Assembly (NCBI GenBank): GCA_001695595.3
Contig: MBPM02000101.1
Location: 62,001-126,000, forward strand
DNA: 64,000 nucleotides
Reading direction: 5' to 3'
DNA from: Plasmopara viticola
Taxonomy: Eukaryota; Oomycota; Peronosporomycetes; Peronosporales; Peronosporaceae
Shown: piece by piece, positions 22,256 through 32,117 of the stretch
Layout: every line of letters starts with the position of its first letter
Position numbering within the stretch: position 1 is the stretch's first letter
The notes under the pieces: generated by a model
What the model saw: the letters and a program-made list of their open reading frames with translations, nothing else
The model's database searches: none
Told to the model about the DNA's origin: nothing
Translations under genes and position numbers: made by a program

Positions 22256-22945
22256 CTAGTCCAAAAAGGTGCCATGCGCGCTACTCAAGCCCAACGTACA
22301 TACAACCGGCGGCACTCCATCCTTCAAACATTTTTCTTTGTCACCGACACTTTCTCCATAAGGAAAAACAATAGCAACGAAGACCAAGCTGATGTGATGG
22401 AGGATGTTGAAAAAGACTGAGAGCCACCGCGCAATTGCTGTTCTGGACAAGTCAGGCAAACATGCGTTGAGGTCAGTTTGTTGCAACAACTCTGAAACGA
22501 TATACATACCTTCCCCAACATCAACACCTTTCGTTTCATCGGTAAGCAGAGAAAAATTTTCATCCGCTACCGCAACGCTGACATGATCTCTCCCACGTGT
22601 ATCAACGAGCAAGTGAAGCACATTCTCTTTGGGAACTTCAGCAAAGTGCGTCTTTATCAGCGACGTTGGCTTTAACAGTAGCCCTTTCTTCAAATGTTTT
22701 TTTTCTATGTCCTCTGGTATCGTCGCGTTCTGAAGCCGAACCAAATCGCTGTCATCGTCCTTCATCCACTTGCCTTTTTTGTTGCCGTTTTTCTTGGCGA
22801 GATAAAGAACGAGCTTGTCCGACGGAAAATCATATTGCGCTTTCGTCTTGATCTGGTCCTTTAAGATTGCAATTGGCTGCTGGTTGCCTATCTCAACGGC
22901 AATTACACGTTCTTCGCCGACAATTGCGCAGAACAGCACCACCAT
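22256..22945 (-). CDS. Crinkler-type effector protein, copy c
   Basis: 229 residues. The header is MVVLFCAIVGEE with LYLAK (47-51). The middle block is of the SLIKTHFAEVPKEN type and ends at HLLVDTRG. The C-terminal block is of the shorter DETKGVDVGEG type and its hydrophobic helix is LSVFFNILHHISLVFVAIVF. It lies head to head with CRN-d, which shares its C-terminal half almost exactly while its first ~65 residues are of a different type. Confidence 0.85.
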   Translation of the reverse strand: MVVLFCAIVGEERVIAVEIGNQQPIAILKDQIKTKAQYDFPSDKLVLYLAKKNGNKKGKWMKDDDSDLVRLQNATIPEDIEKKHLKKGLLLKPTSLIKTHFAEVPKENVLHLLVDTRGRDHVSVAVADENFSLLTDETKGVDVGEGMYIVSELLQQTDLNACLPDLSRTAIARWLSVFFNILHHISLVFVAIVFPYGESVGDKEKCLKDGVPPVVCTLGLSSAHGTFLD

Positions 22946-23387
22946 GTTTCTTCACGGAAAGTTCGAAAATGCTTCTTTTCCAGCAAGCTTAACGAACTTG
23001 GTACCCTCCGAAAAGCGATGATGACATCTAGATAGAAGCGATACTTTGTACTAAATTTGATATTCGATTAATATAATATTATTTCGCGACAGAGAATGTA
23101 ATAGGCACACGCTGAAAATGTTCAATAGCCACACACACACATGTAGTCAAAACCTCTCTAAGTTTTTTCATAAATCCCAATTTTTTTTTTCGATTCCCTT
23201 CTGGCTATTGAACATTTTCAGCGTCTTCCTATTACATTATCTGTCGCGGAATAATACTATAGTAATCGTAAATCAAATTTAGTACAAAATATCGCTTCTA
23301 TCTCAATGTCATCATCGCTTTTGGAAGGGTACCAAACTTGTTAAGCTTGCTGGAGAAGAAGCATTTTCGAACTTTCCGTAAAGAAAC
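22946..23387. promoter_or_regulatory. divergent CRN-c/CRN-d intergenic region
   Basis: Two opposed copies of the CRN leader and AT-rich block. Both contain TGAAAATGTTCAATAGCCAC (about 23112-23131) or its reverse complement (about 23202-23225). The centre, with a poly-T run at 23180-23191, comes from the S spacer. Likely holds both promoters. Confidence 0.55.
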
Positions 23388-24083
23388 ATGGTGAAGCTGT
23401 TTTGTGCAATTGTAGGCGAGGAAAGCGTCATTACTATCGACATTGACCCGCAGGAAGCGATTGGAGACTTAAAGGAACAAATCAAGACGAAAGCGCAGTA
23501 CGAATTTCCGTCCCACAAGCTTGTTCTTTATCTCGCGAAGAAGGGCGGCAACAAAAACAAAAAAGGCAAGTGGATGAAGGACGATGACGGGGATTTGGTT
23601 CGGCTTCAGAACGCGACGATACCAGAGGACATAGAAAAAAAACATTTGAAGAAAGAGCTACTGTTAAAGCCAACGTCGCTGATAAAGACGCACTTTACTG
23701 AAGTTCCCAAAGAGAAAGTGATTCACGTGCTCGTTGATACACGTGGGAGAGATCATGTCAGCGTTGCGGTTGCGAATGAAAATTTCTCTCTGCTTACCGA
23801 TGAAACGAAAGGTGTTGATGTTGGGGAAGGTATGTATATCGTTTCAGAGTTGTTGCAACAAACTGACCTCAACGCATGTTTGCCTGACTTGTCCAGAACA
23901 GCAATTGCGCGGTGGCTCTCAGTCTTTTTCAACATCCTCCATCACATCAGCTTGGTCTTCGTTGCTATTGTTTTTCCTTATGGAGAAAGTGTCGGTGACA
24001 AAGAAAAATGTTTGAAGGATGGAGTGCCGCCGGTTGTATGTACGTTGGGCTTGAGTAGCGCGCATGGCACCTTTTTGAACTAG
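23388..24083 (+). CDS. Crinkler-type effector protein, copy d
   Basis: 231 residues. The header is of the second type: MVKLFCAIVGEES with a DIDPQEAIGDLKEQI stretch, then LYLAK (47-51) and KKGGNKNKKGKWMK. The middle block is of the SLIKTHFTEVPKEK type but ends IHVLVDTRG. The C-terminal block is DETKGVDVGEG with the HHISL hydrophobic helix, stopping after HGTFLN. It is a mosaic of blocks found separately in CRN-f (header) and CRN-c (C-terminus). Confidence 0.85.
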   Translation: MVKLFCAIVGEESVITIDIDPQEAIGDLKEQIKTKAQYEFPSHKLVLYLAKKGGNKNKKGKWMKDDDGDLVRLQNATIPEDIEKKHLKKELLLKPTSLIKTHFTEVPKEKVIHVLVDTRGRDHVSVAVANENFSLLTDETKGVDVGEGMYIVSELLQQTDLNACLPDLSRTAIARWLSVFFNILHHISLVFVAIVFPYGESVGDKEKCLKDGVPPVVCTLGLSSAHGTFLN

Positions 24084-24762
24084 ATTTAAGAGAAGGTGCC
24101 AGGGTTAGTGTCGCAATGCAGGAAAGCTATCACAAATCGCTAGAGACGGTTGATGAGTGCATCATTTCAGTCTTCGTAGTGAGAGACGTAATTATTTTAA
24201 TGGATATCAAGCTTTCCTATCGCCACTTCACCTGTTCTTAATCCTCACATTTATCATAATGCCTGGACCACAATGAGTCAGCAGACATGCTTTGCCAGCA
24301 GAGGCTTCAACAGCACAGCGCAAATTGCCAAATTCTGATCCGGCATCAAAAGCTTGATCAACGTTTATGTGGGAGAAACGAGTATGCGCTATGTAGTGAC
24401 AAAGGGAGCGATGCGGAGAACAAGGTTTCGGTACATCGCTAATCTGGCACGCTGCTGAGAACGTGATATGGAAATTATTTTAAAAGCACTTCTATGCTAA
24501 AATGGACAATCGCATAGGTGAAGTCTTAATCCGACGAAATGAGTGGTGCGAAGATTTTTGCATGTGTGCTAGTGTGATGATTGCACCGCAGCCAGCAGTA
24601 ACGTTTCAAAGGACTTGAAACAACATCTCCCGTTCTTGAACAAGGATAGCGGATGTAGAGTGGAATAGAATAGAGATACTATTTTGAAAATAATTAATTA
24701 CCTCACCCTAACCCCTTCCTTTTCGGAAGAACAATATTTGAGAGCTTCGTTTTGTATGGACG
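24084..24762. other. T spacer, plus orientation
   Basis: CRN-d 3' flank, the right arm of the inverted repeat up to about 24680, then the GAGAGCTTCG segment that precedes X. A plus-strand reading MQESYHKSLETVDECIISVF at 24117-24176 is the out-of-frame C-terminal extension seen in frame in CRN-e. Confidence 0.5.
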
Positions 24763-24989
24763 TAAGCTCCAGGCATCAAATCCGCCACAATTCCCTTAAC
24801 TTTGATTTCAAATTCCTTTGTACAGTAGCCGGTCTGGTCATAGCAATGACAGTCGGTCAAGTCATTTCAACGGCCAACAAAATAATTCTTTGTTGACCAA
24901 AATGCGCAGCATCTATAATGGCAATCCCAGCGCTAAAAAAAGAACCTACACAAGGCTGCGCCCGTGCTAAAGGATGCGCTTGCGCCTGT
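24763..24989 (-). pseudogene. X ORF family, copy 2 (broken)
   Basis: Reverse-strand relative of 16590-16877: TGASASFSTGAALC, AGIAIIDAAHFG, then frame breaks and a degraded CHCYDQT stretch. The final stop codon is lost (GGAGCTTAC). It abuts a protease tail at 24990 instead of a HECT N-terminus. Confidence 0.4.
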
Positions 24990-25084
24990 GTTGAAAAGTC
25001 GACGCGTAAGCGAATCAGTATGAACTTGTTGGGCCATTCCCGTTCGCTCACATCGTTGACATGACGGATCTGCCGAGTGCGTAA
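24990..25084 (+). pseudogene. cysteine protease 3' end fragment
   Basis: The plus strand reads EKSTRK and, after a one-base loss, the QYEFVG..FPFAHIVD and DLPSA stretch with TAA at 25082-25084. It is only the last ~30 codons of the protease gene. Confidence 0.65.
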
Positions 25085-25616
25085 ATAAATACATGGACCG
25101 TATTTCCTTTGCCATGAATTACAAAGCCATAAGTTAGCGTTGGCTGCCGCGTGCTCATAAGGTCAGCCTTTACGGGATGAGCTTTTCTTGTATTAGCAGC
25201 CATCTTAAAAAACAGCGTTATTCATGCTCTGTGCTGCGTTTAGAAAATATGACTGCACGTGTAGGATATAGTATCTCCGTTGCCATTTGACCAATATCAC
25301 GTGTTTTTAACATGGCTGCTAATACAAGAAAAGCTCATTCCGTAAAGGCTGGCGGTCTAAAGAGAATCTAAAAAAAGTTATTGAGATTTGTAAAAAACCT
25401 TAGAAAGGTTATGAACACGTGTGTGTGGCTATTGAATATTTTCAGCGTCTGCCTATTACTTTCGCTGTCGTGGAACAATATTAGAGTAATCGAAAATCAA
25501 ATTTAGTACTTAATATCGCTTCTATCCGACGTCAATGTCGTCATCGCTTTTAGGAATGTACCAAATTTGTTAAGCTTGCTGGAAAAGAAGCCTTTTCGAA
25601 CTTTCCGTGGAGAAAC
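25085..25616. other. inverted S spacer, second S fragment and CRN-e upstream block
   Basis: 25085-25300 is S spacer in reverse. 25305-25345 repeats a forward piece (ACATGGCTGCTAATACAAG) inside it. 25360-25430 returns to reverse S. 25431-25616 is the CRN leader block. The mixture shows several small rearrangements. No gene. Confidence 0.5.
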
Positions 25617-26554
25617 ATGGTGGTGCTGTTCTGCGCAATTGTCGGCGAGGAACGTGTAATCGCCGTTGAGATAGGCAACCAGCAATCGGTTGCAAGCTTA
25701 AAGGAACAAATCAAGACGAAAGCGCAGTACGAATTTCCTTCCCCAAGCTCGTTCTTTATCTCGCCAAGATGGGCGGCACCAAAAAATGCAAATGGATGAA
25801 GGACGATGACGGCGATTTGGTTCGGCTTCAGAAATTGACGAATCGAGAGGACAGAGAAAAAAAAGCATTTAGCGAAAGAGCTACTGTTGAAGCCAACGTG
25901 GTCTATGAAGAGTTACTTCGACATGAGCGATACAAAAATTTCCCTGCGGAGAAAGTGATTCACGTGCTCGTTGGTACACGTGGGAGAGATCATGTCGGCG
26001 ATGCGGATGAAAAATTTTCTCTGCAAACCGATAAATCGGAAATTCGCGGTAAGAAAGGTGTTGATGTTTGGAAAGGTATGTATATCGTTTCAGAGTTGTT
26101 GCAGCAAAGTAACCTCTACGCATGTTTGCCTGACTTGGCCAGAACAGCAGTTGTGCGGTTACTCTCAGTCTTTTTCAACATCCTCTATCTCGTCAGCTTG
26201 GTCTTCATTGCTATTGTTTTTTCTTATGGAGAAAGTGTCAATGACAAAGAAAAATGTTTGAAGGATGGAGTGCCGCCGGTTGGATGTACGTTGGGCTTGA
26301 CCAGGGTTGGTGTCGCAATGCAGGAAAGCATTCACAAATCGCTAAAGACGGTTGATGAGTGCATCATTTCAGTCTTCGTAGCGAATGAAGTAATTATTTT
26401 ACTGGACATCAAGCTTTCCTATCGCCACTTGTTCTTTATCCTCACATTTATCATAATGCTTGGACCACAATTAGTCAGCAGACGTGCTTTGCCAGCAAAG
26501 GCTTCAACAACACAGCGCAAATTGTCAAATTCTGATCTGGCATCAAAAGCTTGA
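25617..26554 (+). pseudogene. Crinkler-type gene, copy e (frameshifted, extended C-terminus)
   Basis: The header starts MVVLFCAIVGEE. A base is lost near 25740 just before the LYLAK motif, so the first frame ends at 25799. The second frame from 25769 carries KWMKDDDGDLVRLQ, IHVLVGTRGRDH, the hydrophobic helix and PPVGCTLGL. Unlike other copies, a roughly 50-bp deletion then fuses it in frame to MQESIHKSLKTVDECIISVF, a second hydrophobic stretch (HLFFILTFIIMLG) and a basic end KASTTQRKL. Premature frame loss argues for a pseudogene, but the downstream frame is open for 261 codons. Confidence 0.8.
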
Positions 26555-27344
26555 TCGACGTTTATGTGTGCCAGGGGAAGTATGCGTTATATAGTGACGA
26601 AGGAAGCGATAGGGAGAACAAGGTTTCGGTACCTCGCTAATCTGGCACGCTGCTGAGAACAAGGTATGAATTTTTTTATGAATGCACTTCTATGCTATAA
26701 TGGACATTCGCATTGGTGAAGTCTAAATCCGACGAAATGAGTGGTGCGAAGTTTTTTGCATGTGTGTTAGTGTGACGATTGCATCGCAGCAAGCAGCAAC
26801 GTCTCAAAAGACTTGAATCAACATCCTTCGTTGTTGTACAAGGATAGCGGATTGTAGAGTGGAATAGAATGAAGATACTGCTTTGTAAACTATTACCTAC
26901 TTCACCCTACCCCTTCCTTTTCTGAAGTACAATATTTGAGAGCTTCGTTTTATATGGACGACAGCTTGAAACATAAAAGTTAGCGCCGTGATATTAGTCA
27001 AATGGCAACGGTGTTACTAAATCCTACACGTACAGTTATATTTTTTAAAAGAAGCACAAAGCATGGTCTTAAGAGAATCGAAAAAAATATTGGGATTTAT
27101 GAAAAAACTTAGAGAGGTTTTGACTACGTGTGTGAGACCGTCGTGATATTTGTTAAATGACAACGGTGTTACTAAGTCCTACACGTAAAGTCTGAAAGAA
27201 GCACAAAGCATGACTAACGCTGTTTTTAACATGGCTGCTAGTACAAGAAAAGCTCATTCCGTAAAGCTGACCTTATGAGCACGCGGCAGCCACCGCTAAC
27301 GTATGGCTTTGTAATCCATGCCAAAGGAAATACGGTCCATGTAT
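26555..27344. other. T spacer and scrambled S fragments
   Basis: 26555-26980 is T spacer truncated at the X boundary. 26985-27065 is forward S sequence. 27066-27133 is reverse S/CRN-flank sequence (GTCTTAAGAGAATCG ... GACTACGTGTGTG). From 27134 S runs forward again. No gene is supported. Confidence 0.5.
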
Positions 27345-27523
27345 TTACACACTCGGCAGATCCGTCTTGTCAACGATGTAAGCGAACGGGAACAGCCCAA
27401 CAAATTCATACTGATTCTGCTTACGCGCCGACTTTTCCACTTCGGATAGTCGAGATTCGAGTAGAACACTTTGTTTGCAGCATACGATTGTGCATGAAGT
27501 TGCCAAATTGTGCCTTGTATCGC
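27345..27523 (-). pseudogene. cysteine protease 3' end fragment joined to HECT H4
   Basis: Same piece and same junction as 18768-18947: KVFYSNLDY, QYEFVGLFPFAYIVDK and DLPSV, with the stop at 27345-27347. The TATCGCTAAAGATGATTG junction to HECT is within a base or two of that in H3. Confidence 0.75.
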
Positions 27524-30408
27524 TAAAGATGATTGCACATTTAGTTTGTAATTGGCCACTAAATGGATATACCGGATTCGATTTGCATTCGTGACGGGAA
27601 TATTGTCCATCAGGAACGACATTCCGTGTCACCACTTCACCGAACTCCATTTCGTTCACACTGAACGTAAGGGCAAGATCTTCCACATTGCCATCGCAGA
27701 GCTTAAGGCGCATCAGAGATGCGTACAGCACCGGTCTAACGAGTGCAAAGCGTCTATATAATTAAACTTGCCGAGAAGTTTGTTCAAGAAAAATGCCGCA
27801 AACTGTGGCTCCACTAAAATATTTTTGTAGACAGCCTTAGCTAAAACACGACCGAGAAAACTTTAGCGGTCGAGTGACTCTTCACGTGTATCGACAACAT
27901 ATCGTGCGCCAGGATTCGGGTACAAAAGGTGCTCCTCGGTTTCCGAAAAGAAACCATACTCTGGCGAGAGAACACATTTCGTAAGACAATCCATGTACTC
28001 TTTAAACACACCACCGCCGTCAATCCCCGTCTCTTGTAAACCTTGCTCATTGATAAAGGTGATTTTGATTCGCATCTTGAGAGATGCAGAAGACATCGTG
28101 TCGCACACTTTCTGGAAAAAGTCAAAGCTGTCGTTGACAATTTCATCACGCTTCACCCACACTTGCAAAGCTTGCGAGAACTCGTCACGAACGTTACCTA
28201 GCTTTGCCTTTCCGTCTTCTAGTAGTTTTTGAAAAAGCTGGACACGATCTCTAAAAGATAAGACTTGAGGGGTCGTAACGAGAATAAGAGCTGAGCATAA
28301 GGGGATGACGCCTTCCCATTCATCAGCATAAATATTGCGTGTGCATCGCGATTACCGTCTTCTTTCAGCAACTCAAGATCCACAATCTCCTTAATTACAG
28401 GCATTGAAGGCCACAGCCACGCACCATCAGGCATATAGCAGCGTCGGCAGTCTCGGTCGTACAATTGATTAAACAGCTTTATTGAGGACACAACTGCCGC
28501 AAATAAAATGAGTTTCTTCATTTCATGCTATCAGCTGAAAGCGAGTTGCTAGGGCTAATTGTCTAGCACCTGTCGTAGATAAACCGCTTCATAAACGTTA
28601 GAACGGTTTGAACTTCTGCTAAACTTAAAGGCCAAGACTCGTCGTTAAAGGCTTTATCATCTTGACCCAGAAGCATGTGACTATAGACGACATTAAATAC
28701 TACCAGCACTTGCATCTGCAACGTCGATAGTACTGTCTGCCGAGCAAGCGAGGGAGAGTGTATCACGTTTGGAGAACGATCGGTCGGCTCAAGTCGTTGT
28801 GAACATTGCTGCTCAAACACTACGGTGGTCAATTCAAGACCAGCAGAGGCGACAATTTTCCGTGTATCAGGCATTCGGAGAGAGTATTCTGCTTTTTTTC
28901 TCCCTGTGCAGTAAGCTCTATACTTACTAGCTTTGTGGTCACGACCGTAATTGACAAAACAATGACAGCGGGGCTGTTCTGGGCGTCTAATTTACAGCAA
29001 TTTTGTGATCCTTATGCAATAAGAGCGATGTCGTGGCAGCAACGCGCGATCGTAGTTGGCAATGCTGTTGAGCTAACGTCCATTTGCTCATATGATTGTG
29101 CTTCTGTTCAAGTCGTCCCGTGTATCATGTCGATCTTGGTGACTTCCTCGTTAGTGCAATGGGGGTTCGATGTAAAGCAACTCGAGCAAGGTCCTATGGC
29201 ACTTGAAGAAGATTACAACATGGATGAAGCAGAAGTTCCGATCGCTCCCCCGACGTATCTTACGACTGGAGTTTTAGCATCGGACGAGGAAGTTCGATGT
29301 GGTACTGTGGCTTTGGGTGAAGCCGAGGCGAGCGTACGTCTTCAGTGGCAGCTAATTTGCCACTTTAAGTTTAGTGCACGATGCCTTGACATATTGGTGC
29401 ATCTTGGTGATAAACAAGATGTTGCTGATGAGGATGCTGTTCCATGGTTCTGTCACTTCTTGAGTACCGTGTTGTTGTCAATTGGAAGACCCTACGTACT
29501 GAGCGTGGCAGCCAAATTTGCAAATCCACCTGCCGCTTTGTTGGCTCTTTTAAGTGCAATGACCGTTGAGCAACATGCTGGCACCTATAACATCACCACC
29601 AACAACGCAAGTTTAGTTTGCAGTGTGTGGCAATGGATAAAAACCAGAGTTAAGAATATAGCAATACACCATTCTATAGGTGGAGTGCATCAAATATCCC
29701 ATACCTTGTGGTAATAGCTAGGTGATACAATACACTCGAGAGTGCTTTTTGTCCTGTAGACGTCGGGTAATTCGAGATATTTGTCAGTGTTTCCAGCAGC
29801 AACAAGTACGGATGAGAGACGATCGATGCATTCATCACTGACGTTTTCAACTCCTTTCGCACTAACGTCTGCAGTACAATTGCACACATCCTCGTAACTT
29901 GATCCACCCAGCACGCATCTTTGTCCACTCCAAACAAATTTGCTCCTTTCGCACCCTTTAAACAATTCACAAGTACCATAGACACCAAATAATCCTGTAC
30001 TTTGCGTATCCTGTCAGCCGACACCTGATCCTCCATAGTCTAATGTCTAGCAAAGAGAAACTGCCACAGGTAACACTGGAGCTGCACCGTAGGCAACGCT
30101 TTATTCTGGATATCGTCGGTTAACACTGTCTGCGCAAGCTGTAGCTCCAACAAGCTAGATACTCGAGATCTAGCTTGCTCTGCGGCTTTAAAGCGGCGGT
30201 ACTGGGCTTGAATTCGAATGCTGGCGGCCACACGCGTCTTCATAGCGTGTCGCTCCTCCCTGGCCTAGCGATTTTGCAACATAAGCTCCTCCTTGGACCC
30301 AGCAAGCACATTATCTCCATTAGAGTTTGACAGCACGGCAATCCGCGCGTTATAGCCCGTCGTGGGCTTCTCGCGGCCGCCAAGATTTACCCTTTCTGTA
30401 CAAGCCAT
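27524..30408 (-). pseudogene. HECT E3 ligase copy H4 (internal inversion, no catalytic end)
   Basis: The minus strand encodes the early HECT domain and middle (27524-28740). The stretch 28741-29684 is inverted. The N-terminal part (29685-30408) returns to minus, starting at the ATG 30408-30406 with MACTERVNLGG, the shared in-frame TAG at about 30264, the IQ motif ASIRIQAQYRRFKA and MEDQVSADRIRKVQDYL. The catalytic Cys region is replaced by the protease tail as in H3. Further breaks near 27863 (stop), 28200 and 28540. Not functional. Confidence 0.85.
28741..29684 (+). other. 944-bp inverted segment inside HECT H4
   Basis: HECT middle-region sequence (VVTTVIDKTMTAGLFWAS, MALEEDYNMDEAE, MTVEQHAGTY) reads on the plus strand (302-codon ORF 28806-29714). 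Both flanks are minus, as in H1. About 20 bp are lost at the right breakpoint (CATTCTATAGGT joined to GGAGTGCATC) and a few at the left (GTCTGC joined to CGAGCAAGCG). Confidence 0.85.
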
Positions 30409-30696
30409 AGCGGAGCATCTGGTGTAAGCGCAGCATCGGGCGTCAGCGCATCCTTTGGCGTAGGGACAACCTTTAGCACATCCTATAGCACGGGCGCAGC
30501 GTTGTGTGTAGGTGCATCTTTTAGCGATGAGATTGCCAATTTAGATGCTGCGCACTTTGGTCTACAGACAATTCTTTCGTTGGCCGTTCAAAATGGATTG
30601 GCCGACTGTCATTGCTATGACCAGACCGACTACTGGACAAAGATATTTCGAAATCAACGTCAAGAGAAATGTGACGGATTGATGCCTGGAGCTTAA
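30409..30696 (+). pseudogene. X ORF family, copy 3 (longest open copy)
   Basis: Frame open from about 30355 (antisense to the HECT N-terminus) to TAA at 30694-30696: SGASGVSAASGVSASFG, FSTSYSTGAALCVGASFSD, DAAHFGLQ, DCHCYDQTDYW, ending LMPGA. No start codon can be assigned with confidence. The homologous stop at 16668 is TAT here. Unrecognised. It may be the tail of a small cysteine-containing protein gene cut by the HECT junction. Confidence 0.45.
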
Positions 30697-31400
30697 CTTT
30701 TAGGTTTTAAGTTGTCGTCCATATAAAACGAAGCTCTCGAATATTGTACTTCAGAAAAGAAAGGGGTAGGGTGAGGTAGGAAATAATTTACAAAACAGTA
30801 TCTCCATTCTGTTCCACTCTACATCCGCTATCCTTCTTCAAGAACGGGAGATATTGTTTGAAGTCCTTTGAGACGTTGCTGCTTGCTGCGATGCAAGCAT
30901 CACACAAGAACACATGCAAAAAACTTCTCACCACTCATTTTGTCGGATAAAGACTTCACCTATGCGATTGTCCATTTTAGCATAGAAGTGCGTTTAAAGA
31001 AATTTCCATGCCTTATTCTCAACAGCGTGCCAGATTAGCGATGTACCGAAACCTTGTTCTCCGCATCGCTCCCTTTGTCACTACATAGCGCATACTTCCT
31101 TTCTCCCACCTAAACGTCGATCAAGCTTTTGATGCCGGATCAGAATTTGACAATTTGCGCTGTGTTGTTGAAGCCTTTGCTGGCAAAGCACGTCTGCTGA
31201 CTAATTGTGGTCCAAGCATTATGATAAATGTGAGGATAAAGAACAGGTGAAGTGGCGATAGGAAAGCTTGATATCCATTAAAATAATTACGTCCTTCACT
31301 GCGAAGACTGAAATGAAGCACTCCTCAATCGTCACTTGCGATTTGTGAATGCTTTCCTGCATTGCGACACTAACCCTGGTAGTTTCTCTAAAATCTGGTC
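30697..31400. other. T spacer (CRN-f 3' flank)
   Basis: Very similar to 16878-17477. The minus strand keeps an open remnant of the second hydrophobic C-terminal stretch (LHLFFILTFIIMLGPQLV, 31121-31321). No complete gene. Confidence 0.5.
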
Positions 31401-32117
31401 TTAAAAGTGGCCATACGCGCTAATCAAGCCCAACGTACATACAGCCGGCGGCACTCCATCCTTCAAACATTTTTCTTTGTCACCGACACTTTCTCCATAC
31501 GAAAAAACAATAGCAATGAAGACCAAGCTGATGAGATAGAGGATGTTGAAAAAGACTGAGAGCAACCGCGCAACTGCTGTTCTGGCCAAGTCAGGCAAAC
31601 ATGCGTTGAGGTTAGTTTGTTGCAACATCTCTGAAACGATATACATACCTTCGCAAACATCAACACCTTTCTTGCCGCAAATTTCCGTTTCATCGGTAAG
31701 CAGAGAAAAATTTTCATCCGCGACCGCAACGCTGGCATGATCTCTCCCACGTGTATCAACGAGCACGTGAATCACTTTCTCCGTGGGGAAGTTTTTATCG
31801 CTCACATCGAAGTAATTCTTTATAGACCACGTTGGCTTTAACAGTAGTCCTTTCTTCAAATTTTTTTTTTCTATGTCCTCTGGTATCGTCGCGTTCTGAA
31901 GCCGAACCAAATCGCCGTCATCGTCCTTCATCCACTTGCCTTTTTTGTTTTTGTTGCCGCCCTTCTTCGCGAGATAAAGATCAAGCTTGTGGGACGGAAA
32001 TTCGTACTGCGCTTTCGTCTTGATTTGTTTTTTCAAGTCTCCAATCGCTTCCTGCGGGTCAATGTCAATAGTAATGACGCTTTCCTCGCCTACAATTGCA
32101 CAAAACAGCTTCACCAT
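31401..32117 (-). CDS. Crinkler-type effector protein, copy f
   Basis: 238 residues. The second-type header (MVKLFCAIVGEES, DIDPQEAIGDLKKQI) is followed by LDLYLAKK, with LYLAK at 47-51, and KKGGNKNKKGKWMK. The middle block is WSIKNYFDVSDKNFP and ends IHVLVDTRG. The C-terminal block is DETEICGKKGVDVCEG with helix LLSVFFNILYLISLVFIAIVF, stopping after SAYGHF. It resembles CRN-b from the middle block on and CRN-d in the header. Confidence 0.85.
   Translation of the reverse strand: MVKLFCAIVGEESVITIDIDPQEAIGDLKKQIKTKAQYEFPSHKLDLYLAKKGGNKNKKGKWMKDDDGDLVRLQNATIPEDIEKKNLKKGLLLKPTWSIKNYFDVSDKNFPTEKVIHVLVDTRGRDHASVAVADENFSLLTDETEICGKKGVDVCEGMYIVSEMLQQTNLNACLPDLARTAVARLLSVFFNILYLISLVFIAIVFSYGESVGDKEKCLKDGVPPAVCTLGLISAYGHF

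Larger units (their letters stand above)
21670..24680. repeat. large inverted repeat carrying CRN-c and CRN-d head to head
   Basis: The left arm (about 21670-22945, T spacer and CRN-c) and right arm (about 23388-24680, CRN-d and T spacer) are reverse complements with very few differences outside the first ~70 codons of the CRNs. The spacer is about 440 bp and contains two opposed CRN upstream blocks. Confidence 0.8.

Noticed and set aside
22946..23387. CRISPR-like or satellite array in the CRN intergenic region
   Set aside because: Only two opposed copies of the CRN leader and a CA repeat. No regular repeat-spacer pattern, and the organism is eukaryotic.
24050..24120. Intron in CRN tails from GTATGT or GTACGT to TTAG joining the downstream MQES frame
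   Set aside because: Canonical donors do not restore the downstream frame. Only a weak GTTGGG donor would. Left as an open question in the findings.
28806..29714. 302-aa plus-strand ORF as an independent gene
   Set aside because: It is the inverted middle of HECT copy H4 with random ends.
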